Source: Corallochytrium limacisporum (Eukaryota; Opisthokonta). From it: 62,033 bases of DNA. Location of the stretch: NCBI GenBank assembly GCA_002811645.1, contig PDIP01000056.1:1-62033 (forward strand). Reading direction: 5' to 3'. Shown in pieces: positions 52,801 to 62,033 of the stretch. A model generated the notes under the pieces. It did not search any database, was not told where the DNA came from, and saw nothing but the letters and a program-made list of their open reading frames with translations. The translations under genes and the position numbers were made by a program. Each line of letters begins with the position of its first letter. Position 1 is the stretch's first letter.

Positions 52801-55800
52801 CTTACTATATAGATTCTTCACTGTGTGGTATATTTATAAATAGTCCGTATGATTAAATATTGTTCTTGGGACCCGCCTTTCCTTTCGCTCGCGGAAATGC
52901 TTCGTAAGACTTCGGGAAAACGCAAGAGTCCCCCCTGTCTCTTTCTGTGCGCGAGTTTCTCTGAGGTTCCCGGGTCACAATGCCATCGTGCTGCTCTAAA
53001 TTGGTTGCTGTTGCTACCGCGCGCACGACCTGAGGTACACTGCAGCTGCTCTGTGACGCACATTCTTGAAAGGGGATTCTGGCGCTCGTCAGGGACCACT
53101 TTGACGACCAGATTCAGGAACCTCATTACTCAGGATCTCACACGGACCTCCATACCGACATTGGGAATCACAATGGTCCCCGGTTGCTGATGATCCACGG
53201 AAGGTGATTGGGTCTTCTCGATAAAACCGACCATATGTCGGCAACCACTACCACCACAACTGCTAGCATCGTTGTCATCGTCATCGTCATCCTCTACATG
53301 TGCTTCCCTTCCCTTCTCTGCTGGCTCTCCGAAGCTTCCTTTGGAGGAACACGCGCAGTATGTGCAAACATAACCGGTTGCCCATCTGCAAAGCACCCCC
53401 TCTCCCTGCACTTCCCTCCCAGTAACCCCTTCGCCCAAGGCCTTTCCTGGGACGCAAACACAAAAGTGGAAAAAAACAAGTGATAGTTTCATGCCCGTTT
53501 TGGCACACGATTGCTATCTAGCTCATGGCAAAAAGACAGACACACATGCACACAGAAGGAGGTGCTTCACAGATCTCACCCTACCACATTCCAAGACTCC
53601 CTCGTTTGGAAAGTGAACGGAGAGAAGTCTACCTGCCAGTCACCGTCAAAACGGAACAGTCCGCGGAACCGCGCGCCACACACAGACGACACCGGCAATC
53701 TCCTAACCGTGTGAGTTCCACTAACGATCGTCCACCCACGCACATATCACGGACCCAAAAATTTCAAGAGTCGGCAAGTATAGGAAGAGACGGGGCAGCC
53801 GAAACGGCCACTCGGCAGTAGCGTATCGATGGAGTGCCATGGCGGAAAAGGCCGAAGCGAGGACAAGGCTGAGCAAACGAACAGTCATGCAAAGCATCAG
53901 CAGATCGTTGAATCTCTCGGGCTGGAACCCATTTTATGATTAGTCAGTATGCTATTAACACCTGATTTTAACTATTTTATATACACAAATCTTAAAATTT
54001 TATGGAAGTCGGTATATAATTAGGGCCACTTTACCACAGGTGGTACTGTCGCACTTACGCGGCAAGAGTTGCCCTTCACATTTTCTGTGCTCCCCTCCAC
54101 CACCATCTTCCCTTTTTTGTCTCCGTGGCCTTTTCGTTTTCTTGCTGGTAGGGACGCAAGCGTACACATTTTCTATACGTTTACATAGTATATGAATATC
54201 TGAATTCTCTTCGGTTGCTTCTTTAACTTTGTTGGCCTCCGAAGACCATGACGCGAGATCTATGATAAACAGTCTTCCTAATTTCTTCGGTTGGCTATAA
54301 CGCTACCATAAACACCTTCACTCCCGAGGCAACGAAAGGGATGAAATCGCACTTCCCATTTTTCGTTGCTCACCCGTGTAGCCGAACAAACAAAGTTTTC
54401 TAACCACAAAATTCCAGGATTCATAGTGAATAAACTGCCCGATTTTTTTTCGCCGCCTCCGATTGGAGCCATACGCATATGTGCCCGTTCGATCGGTACT
54501 TACACGTTGGCGATGGGTTCGTTTCTGGTTGTAACGATTACACCCCAGAAACCAGAGATGATGAATTACACGAAACTAGCACGGCTGCGGCTGAGATTTT
54601 CCATAAAATAGTATGCCCAAAGTCATACTCAGATCTGAATACACTTCCTAGACCAGTGCTTTGTTATGAGTCGCTGCTGCCGGTGTCAAACACCGGCTAG
54701 TAATACAGAGATGCAGTGGCGGGACCAGTGGTGCGGTGGTGCAGGTCTTTTCCGTTTCAACTCTGAATCTATAAAATTTGCCAGTCCTTTCTGATAGCGT
54801 TTTTCACAGACGGAGAGATTTCTTTACGTACATTGAGTATTGAAATTCCCGGGAAAGGGTGTGCTTCTCCATATCTCGGAGTTCTGCAGCTAGCTTCATG
54901 CTGACAATAGCGGCGTGTCCGTTCAAGTGAGCTCCCTAAATTTTATGGGGTCATCAAATCCAGTGTGTCACTAAGGTATTGTTTGTGTACATCCGCCGTG
55001 AATTGACTGGGTATTTTGTTTTGCCCCTCTCGCTCTCTCTCTCTTTCTCCCTCTTGCGGTCGTGCCTTCGTATCTTTTCCCTCTTCCCATGTAATGAAAC
55101 GTAAGTTTTCCTTTCCTTGCTTGGCTCGTTCGGTTGCATCTTGCCCGGCTCCTCGGTTTCGGAGAAAAAGGGGGAGCAGGGAAGAGGGAGGGGTGTGGGG
55201 GGGGGAGGGACAGAGAGATTGACGTATGTCGAATCTCGATGCAGTGGTTCCATCAGTACTGTACCAAGACTATGGGATATAAAGGCATCGCCCTTGCTCG
55301 GACCGTGCTGGTCCAGTACCTGTCCTGACCCGTAACCCCCCTGCTTCCCCCCCTCACTCCCCCCCATCCCTTCTTCCCCAGCTCTCGACTCCGTGTAGGT
55401 GGCAAAGGGATCAGTTCCATGGTACAAAATTTGGTATATTCATTATGAACTTTGCAATCAAGGTACGCGTCAACGGTTTCTGTGCTCGCAACTGCAAGAG
55501 AACGTAACGGCAACAACAATTCACGGGTTGACCGATCCTTTCAATATTTGTCCCGTCACGCATCCCATATACTCCTCTCTATTTGGAAGGATTGGCCCGT
55601 TTAATACTGAATGCATTGACAGGACTGCAATGTACTTGTTAAATTGCAACAGAAAAAGGACATGAAATGAGAACTTCGCCACGTAGAGATAACGGATTCG
55701 GTGGTCTGAGAGTCCGCTGACTCCCTCCCTCCGCCCCTGTTCTGGCAGCGGCCCGTGTCAGATTTGAGTGGGGCAATATGTGACTTCGTCAGTCACACAC

Positions 55801-56825
55801 AGTCACCAGTTGGTCGCGAGAGAGGCCACTGCCGGGTGCAAGTGGGTGATGGCTTGAGTACGAAATCAGTGCCACATTAAGAAAGGTGTTCGATGGACTA
55901 GTAAGCAGGAAGTTAAAACTACGGTGAAGACAAAAAAGGTGAAACTGTGATTTAGGAGCACCGACGTTGTCGGTCCGGGCTCGCAACACTTTTTCTCACA
56001 ACTTCCAACACTGGTAGGCTATACAATAGGACAATTGACGATAATCTGTATGGCGTCATGTACAAATTTATACGGTCGGTCCGTACTACACGTTCCCATT
56101 TGTTCCTCGTTCCCAGTAAACACTCGGGAAGATTGTGAATGGTACATTAAGTACTAGTTTTTGCGTCTCTGTGTCCCGGCAAACAGTGCGCAGCAGTACG
56201 CATCGCTACCACACACCTCGCACAGCCGCGCCCGTTTCTGTGCGGCTTGTGGGCTGCCGCTTTCTTCCTCCTTTCGTCTACGAATGACCCGCACTGTGGG
56301 CGTAACTGACTGGCACGGAAAATCTGCACGGCCGCGGTAGACACATAACCCCGACTTTTTCACCCCACACACAGATACTCCCCTCAACCACAAAACCAGC
56401 GCAAATCACTGACCGCGACACCCACCGTGAGCCAGTGCTAATGTTCCTTTTAGTCTTGTCCCTTTTTGGCGCATAGGAGGAGTCTCAGGGGACAGAGACT
56501 TTCGGCATTTCGGAAGGCGGGGGAGGGAAGGAGGAGAGTGAGGGACGGGGAGGGGAGAGAGGAGGGGAGGACGGGTGGTAAAAAGAGGGGGGGGGGAGGG
56601 GAGGAGACGATGTGGGGACGGGAGGAGAGGGGGAAAGAAGGAAGAGAGGACCAGAAATCTGCACCGCGAAAGGTCGGACGTTCCGCTAGATGAACACCGT
56701 TGTTTCGGGAAGAGAGAAGAAAAGGGAAGGAAAAAAAAAGGTGGGGAAGGGGCCTGCGCAGTAGGTCCCTTCCCCACTCCCCACCTTCCACCCCTCTTGC
56801 GATTGTGTGCCGTAATCTACGACAC

Positions 56826-56862
56826 AGAGAGAGAGAGAGAGAGTGTGTGTGTGTGTGTGTGT
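56826..56862. repeat. Compound (AG)n(TG)n microsatellite
   Basis: About nine AG units pass directly into about nine TG units. The strand therefore alternates purine/purine and then purine/pyrimidine dinucleotides. Confidence 0.95.
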
Positions 56863-57774
56863 AAAGAGCGCGGAGGAGGAGGTGGACCACACGGGCCAAA
56901 AAGGCGGGCAGCGGGGAGGAGATGTGATCCCGAAGAAACCAGTGTTTCATCCTTGGCCGAACCGTGACTACTACTTCCCCCCGGAGAAAAGAAGGTGGGA
57001 GGGGGCTTGCGCGGGGACACAGGGGAGCAACAGCAAGGTCTCAATTCTTGAGTTGAAGGAGAGTGCAGCCCCTCCGCAGAAAAAAAAAATCTGCACACTT
57101 TCTATATGCTTTGGACAACAGGGGATAAGTTGTGGAGAAGTTCGTTATTTGATTCCTGGAGCCGATAGTGGAACAATAAGATGATAAAGAAACCGTAATT
57201 GATTCAAATACCCAGAACGGAATTGGAAGAACGAGCCATTAGGTACCAGCGCAGATTGTTCGGAAAGAAAAAAGAGAGGGGCAGCCCCCCCCCCCTTCGT
57301 TCTCCCTTTTGTCTTGCCCCATTTTTCCCCTTGGCAAAATGAATGACGAAGACAGTTGAGGCTCCAAAAAAAAAGTACCCAGTTTGCAGCGGCGTGGCTG
57401 GCTGCGGCACAGTGAACTAATATGTCTCGAGACCTAATCGAGGCCTTAGGGAGGAGGGCGATATGTGGTGTCGCGGAGCGTTTACTTGGTAGGGCACTTG
57501 GTGTATTCGATTGTGTTGGCTACCGCTGAAGTCTTTTTTATTCCTCCGATTCTCTTGTAGTCTGGGTTATCCGTGTGGATGGTTGTGCTGACGGCCGTTA
57601 TTCGCATTGAATTGGAGCGTAACGAACAGAGTCTTGAGGCGCTGGAGTTTACTAAGTAATCGCAAGTACTTTGTTGCTATTTCAGGAACACATATCAGCC
57701 CATGAGTAATCCTGGTCTACTGCCAATAAAAAACTCTCTGTCACTCTATTCGCGAGTTAACTGCAGAATTGTCC

Positions 57775-57780
57775 TATAAA
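57775..57780 (+). promoter_or_regulatory. TATA box of the second DCX-bHLH-PAS gene
   Basis: TATAAA lies about 160 nt before the ATG at 57938, in AT-rich sequence. Confidence 0.45.
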
Positions 57781-57937
57781 TGAAGTGACACCATCATTTA
57801 GTATCGAGAACTATACTTCTATTCGTGTACTGGGTGTAAATATCCGAAGGATTTCTTTGTTGAGTATTTCACCGTCAGACAACGAGGGATAGAATAGAAA
57901 CGAACTCAAAATACCGGGCGTAAATCTCATTGACGAA

Positions 57938-59884
57938 ATGAACGGCGGCAACGGACAGAACTACCATGTCATGGTCCGCCGGAATGGTAACCAAACCTCA
58001 CCCGGCGAGTTCTTCGTGGTTGATCCCCTGAAGACTCCTCAGGACATTGTACGCGCCATCCATCAGAAGGCCTGGAGTGCGGAGATTGGCGCCTCCTATG
58101 AGACACCGAAGTTGGTGATGCTGTACAGTGAATTTGGTAATGTTATTAACTCCATGCAGGACCTGTTAAATGCGGGTGCAGTGTTTGTTGCTCGGGATAA
58201 GGAAGCCTTTGTCTTCCCAGAGGCAATGCAGAAAGCCCTTGGAGGCAATTCTAACCTGATAGAGAAATTGGAAAAGGACCAGTTCACCGCAGTCATGGCA
58301 AACTCGTCCAATGTTACTGATGAAATCTTGGCATTACTCGGAGAGGCACCAACTTCAGGTTCTGAAGCAGGATCACAGATGGGCAGTCCCGGCGAGAACA
58401 CGACCTCAACATCTGTCAACAGCACCCGCAACACTGGCGGCAGTTCCGGCCCCGGTGGTATGCAAACAGAACCGAGCTTCATGGATGTTTTCAACCGCTT
58501 CAACCTACCCTACATGGATGACACACTCGGGGGTCGCACAGTTAATGTGGGTGAAGCCGCAGCCTTACGAAAAGAGAAGAGGTCGCTGCAGCAGCAGGCG
58601 GCCCTGGTTGCCAACGGACGACAAGCGAACCAGGGATCATCTGATGCGAACTTGGCCATGCCCGGGTTCGGTGGTGCCCCCGGTAGTGCTGGTAGTATGC
58701 AGGGTGAGAGTCCATCGGATTTCTCGGCTTCCCGCGATACCGGCGACTCTGGCTCACCATCACCTCGTGTGGCAGCGAACGGCGCTGGGCCTTCGATTGA
58801 ACTCCGGCCCCCGACATCGAGTACGTCAGTTAAGAAAGAGGGTGGCAGCTCAGATTCCAAGGCATCCAGCCGCATCGCATCACATAAACTGGCAGAAGCC
58901 CGCAGTCGACAGCGTCTAAAGGACGCTTTCCATGATTTGCACATGTCTCTGCCCGCTCTGAGCGGCCATCCGCAGCCGACCAAGGCCCAGATTGTGCGCG
59001 CAGCAGTGAGCTACATTGGCAATCTGCGCGGGGTCGTACACGAACTCGAGCGCCAGCGTGACCGTGCAGTATCCGCGGCCATGCAGATGCAAAAAGAATT
59101 GCACGATGCCAACCAGTTGCGCCGTACCAACAGCATGTCACGCAGCAACCCACTTTTAAAGAACGAGGAGCATAATCCGGAACTTATGCAGACTATTGTG
59201 CAGGAGGCACTGAGCGAGCACAAGATTGAGGACCAGTCTGTCCAGGAACTGCTTACCAAAATGTCACACATTTCTATCAATGACGAAGTGCCCGCGGGCA
59301 TGTTGATTGTCGAGGACACCACACCACCGGGTATGCCCACAGATCTGAACAAGATGACTTGGACCTGGCTGAGCCAGTGGTGCTGTTTGCTTGCCGGTGA
59401 AAAGATGGAACAGTTGACTGGTATTCCGTGGCCTACGTTAATGCAGAACCACAATGACTTCGATCGAAAGGGCGGCCAGAGACGTATGGAGGCATCATTT
59501 GACTACTGTATGAAGTACCGTCGCACGTACTGCGGTCTGCACATGTACAAACCACCTGGTGGTGAATATCTTGCTTTCTTCATGTCCTGTATGCCTGCCT
59601 CATTTACTGGAAACGAGAATGTAGATGAAATTGATTGGGAGAAGCACGCAAATAGCTGTCCTCGGTATTGGATTTGCCGACAGTCTGGCTTTGTGATGGT
59701 CGACCGGAACGTCCGGCCTCGTTTGCAGCGGGCCATCATCGCCCGCGGTAATCGCTTCATGGCCAAGTACGGGCTTAAAGGCTACGGAAACCAGCCACAT
59801 GACACTCCAATGGCGACGGACGCTGGCGTCCTTGAGCCAAATCATCTACCTACGCAACCAAGCTCTGATCCGCTGCAACTCTAA
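57938..59884 (+). CDS. Doublecortin-like/bHLH/PAS-like fusion protein, paralogue 2
   Basis: The 648-residue protein has the same order of parts as the gene at 43826-45844. A doublecortin-like domain covers about 8-95 (VRRNGN, LYSEFGNVINSMQDLLNAGA, FVARDKEAF). The bHLH covers about 314-366 and its basic region, helix 1 and loop are almost residue-for-residue the same as in paralogue 1, including H5, E9 and R13. A PAS-like region covers about 451-554 (WLSQWCCLLAGEKMEQLTG). The C-terminal block PRYWICRQSGFVMVD lies near 575-590. The linkers differ strongly: here they are Ser/Gly/Asn-rich and shorter. This contrast of fixed domains and drifting linkers shows selection on the domains. Bases before the ATG are GACGAA. 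An AATAAA signal follows at 60005. Confidence 0.9.
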   Translation: MNGGNGQNYHVMVRRNGNQTSPGEFFVVDPLKTPQDIVRAIHQKAWSAEIGASYETPKLVMLYSEFGNVINSMQDLLNAGAVFVARDKEAFVFPEAMQKALGGNSNLIEKLEKDQFTAVMANSSNVTDEILALLGEAPTSGSEAGSQMGSPGENTTSTSVNSTRNTGGSSGPGGMQTEPSFMDVFNRFNLPYMDDTLGGRTVNVGEAAALRKEKRSLQQQAALVANGRQANQGSSDANLAMPGFGGAPGSAGSMQGESPSDFSASRDTGDSGSPSPRVAANGAGPSIELRPPTSSTSVKKEGGSSDSKASSRIASHKLAEARSRQRLKDAFHDLHMSLPALSGHPQPTKAQIVRAAVSYIGNLRGVVHELERQRDRAVSAAMQMQKELHDANQLRRTNSMSRSNPLLKNEEHNPELMQTIVQEALSEHKIEDQSVQELLTKMSHISINDEVPAGMLIVEDTTPPGMPTDLNKMTWTWLSQWCCLLAGEKMEQLTGIPWPTLMQNHNDFDRKGGQRRMEASFDYCMKYRRTYCGLHMYKPPGGEYLAFFMSCMPASFTGNENVDEIDWEKHANSCPRYWICRQSGFVMVDRNVRPRLQRAIIARGNRFMAKYGLKGYGNQPHDTPMATDAGVLEPNHLPTQPSSDPLQL

Positions 59885-60004
59885 TGGAGATCAGGCAGAT
59901 CGGATCACCAGTGTTCGTTCGAATCCCCGTGCTTCCTTTGCTTGAAATCAAAACAAACCGTATCATTATCAAATCTTAAATCGACGTTTTATATCCAGAA
60001 CAAG

Positions 60005-60010
60005 AATAAA
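60005..60010 (+). terminator. Poly(A) signal of the second DCX-bHLH-PAS gene
   Basis: AATAAA lies about 120 nt after the stop codon at 59884. Confidence 0.45.
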
Positions 60011-61334
60011 AAGGAAAGAAACGTATAACCAAAACAAAGATGAATGTAGACGTCTTCAGTTGGCCGTGCGAACAAAAGCTTAGTACCGAAAGACGCTGTG
60101 CCCTCCTCCGGTCCCGTTCCCCGGGCAGAGGCGATCTCAAATTGTACCGGTCCCCCTCTCGCTGCCGCCGCTCTCCCCCTGAGTAACACGACAGAGTGCA
60201 CTTGCATCCGGAGAAACGGGCTTCACTGCTGATTCACTTAACAATCAAAATTTTATAAATTTTAAAAATTACAATCAAAAGGGTACTTGATCACAACAGT
60301 CTGTGGAGTATCAATAACCATATTTGTTAGGTTTTTGGGATAGCGGTACATTGAGTACGTAACACTCGCGTGGTCCTTAAATCAATTGTTTTGCACTAAT
60401 TTTCTTGAAAACAGCTGTAAAATATTGAGCCAAACAATGAAGCAGGCCCGGAGCGGTACGAGTTATTGATACATTGGAATGCAACATATCAATGCTGGAG
60501 ACCCTCAAACCAATACTGACTCAATACATGCCGTTAAATAACCCCTCCCCCCCCCACCAGGGCAACCTTGCATTTTTCGGCTGCCGCAAGCGTCGTGAAT
60601 CGTTGCGCCGTGCGCGCCTGCAAACTGGGGATGCAAAATTTTCTGAGCGGCTGGTACTGTGAAATCGCGAGTGTGAGGGAGGACTGGGCCCGTCTCTTTT
60701 TTTTTTTGGGCCGTGGTGCAATTTGCGAGGGATCTTCTCAATCTCTCAGTTCCCTACAATCATTCACAGAAGTCCATATCTTCACTATGGCAGCGTTAGC
60801 CGAACCGTGAACAAAGGAGAAGACAGGGGAGCCAGTAGCGGAGGGGAACATCGCTGGACACAACACTGTCCATGTCCGGGAGTTGCAGATTTATGCAGCA
60901 AACATCGCGCATCGGCAAACCAAACCCCCCAATATCCTATCTTTTGTCACATACCTTGTGTGCAGAGAGCGGGCAGAGAGACTTTCGACGCAAGGACAGA
61001 GGCGGCCACAAAGACGTTTCAAACGGAGAACGCGAAGAAACCTGACCGACACCGTCAACTCACCCTTGCTTTGGACAGAACATCACTACCACTGGGCCTG
61101 TACTCATCCCACGCGCGAAATTGCACACAGCGCGGGTGGGTTATTGCATCGTACGCAGCCGCCGCTGGTGCACCACGTACCCAATACTCTCGGCCTCTCC
61201 TTCCCTCCCCCTCCCCCGCCCCGCGGAAGCGCGAGGGTAAAAAAAAAAAACGAGAGCGGGGAGGGGAGGTTCTCTCGGTGTCTCTCACCAATGCCACCCC
61301 GTACCACCCTGACCCCCCCCAACACGCATACACC

Positions 61335-61387
61335 CGCACACCCTCACACACACGCACACACACACACAGCACACACAAGCACACACA
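61335..61387. repeat. Imperfect (CA)n repeat
   Basis: A CA-rich tract with a few G interruptions, about 50 nt long. Confidence 0.85.
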
Positions 61388-62033
61388 ACCCTTCTGGCAC
61401 TTCTACCCTGCCCTTCCCGGCGGACTTGGTGTGATACTGATGGATACCATCGCAGACAAGACCGACAGACTCGACCCACCCGAGCAAGTCACCCCACCAC
61501 CACTCGAAATCGATTATGTGGGTAGGCACCGCCGCCACTCTCCAAGGCCTACTGCACGCTCGAGGTAGAGATACAGATAGACAACGAAGATTCATAGATG
61601 CGGGCAATAGACAAGAACCTATTTCCTTTACAGTCTACGTCTGCATTTTGCGCGCGTGTGTGTTGTTGGGATGTGTGTGTGGGATGAATGAGGTGCGTCT
61701 GCGTCGCATTGACTTTGAGCTAGATGGTGCAGTTACGTTGCGTGTTGATTGACCAGGACATTGAGAGAGCATCCAATCGACTCGCCGCAGTATACCCCCC
61801 AGCGGCACCCAACATCTTTTCTGTCCATGGCGATGATCTTGCGCAAGGAGGCGTATACATTTGTCTCATGAAATATCGAGCAAACGTTCCCCAAACTCAA
61901 TAGTCAAAGTTTGACAACAATTCTCTTAAGAGGAAATGATATATGGATTAAATGATTATTATGCCTTATATAGGGAGCAGCGGGGAAGGGGGGGGGAGGG
62001 GGACTTGTGATAAAAACGAGAAAAATAGACGGG

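Larger units (their letters stand above)
45845..57774. other. 12-kb gene-free interval between the two DCX-bHLH-PAS paralogues
   Basis: No intact gene or recognisable domain was found on either strand. The interval is dense in homopolymer G/C runs, purine-rich blocks (46800-46960, 51770-51860, 55170-55215, 56520-56650) and dinucleotide microsatellites. Frames up to about 166 codons exist but consist of low-complexity Arg/Gly, Pro/Ser or Leu/Phe sequence. It must hold the promoters of both flanking genes. Short variants of an AATACTGAATG-like motif recur near 54830, 55600 and 56140. Confidence 0.55.
59885..62033. other. Terminal gene-poor region
   Basis: No gene is supported. The 281-codon plus-strand frame at 60723-61568 is Pro/Thr/His/Arg-rich, has a microsatellite inside it and shows no domain. 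CA-rich sequence lies at 61335-61387, and C, T and G runs occur near 60548, 60697 and 61990. The right edge is not telomere-like. Confidence 0.5.

Noticed and set aside
60723-61568. 281-codon plus-strand frame near the right end
   Set aside because: The sequence is Pro/Thr/His/Arg-rich, runs through a CA microsatellite and lacks any domain or start context.

Overview
The window looks like one chromosome end of an intron-poor unicellular eukaryote. It opens with 13 hexamer units on the C-rich strand, mostly AACCCG with one AACCCT, in the orientation expected of a left telomere. Every large gene is a single uninterrupted frame. Several genes have TATA-like boxes about 70-160 nt upstream of the ATG and AATAAA signals downstream. 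The gene set includes a polybromo with bromodomains, two BAH domains and an HMG box, a dual oxidase, MAX-like bHLH factors, doublecortin-like domains and an MGCG/stathmin-like protein. This points, by inference, to an opisthokont and perhaps a unicellular holozoan; the species is not identified. No bacterial operon or ribosomal RNA gene was seen.

Layout. 1-78: telomere-like repeat. 0.9-3.3 kb: cobalamin-independent methionine synthase (metE type), unusually close to the end. 4.0-10.9 kb: three secreted-protein genes: a degenerate RTX-like beta-roll protein with a C-terminal cystine-knot-like tail, an aerolysin-like candidate, and a 14-cysteine small secreted protein. 11.4-16.6 kb: a dual oxidase on the minus strand. 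16.7-31.2 kb: gene-poor DNA with homopolymer G/C runs, a tRNA-Leu(UAA)-like sequence, decayed coding fragments, one plausible 133-residue gene and a 321-nt assembly gap. 31.5-38.7 kb: a 2407-residue polybromo. 40.7 kb: a small acylation-signal plus coiled-coil protein. 42.0-43.7 kb: ALG2 mannosyltransferase, convergent with the next gene. 43.8-45.8 kb (minus) and 57.9-59.9 kb (plus): two paralogous proteins that join a doublecortin-like domain, a MAX-like bHLH and a PAS-like domain, lying head to head across 12 kb of non-coding, repeat-rich DNA. 59.9-62.0 kb: no recognisable gene.

The most notable content is the pair of DCX-bHLH-PAS proteins. To my knowledge this is an undescribed architecture, in which a domain family known for microtubule binding is fused to an E-box-type DNA-binding domain. 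The subtelomeric secreted genes (candidate beta-roll/knottin and aerolysin-like proteins) and the TTCGGG telomere variant are the next most interesting. All function calls are from reading sequence motifs only; no database search was run.
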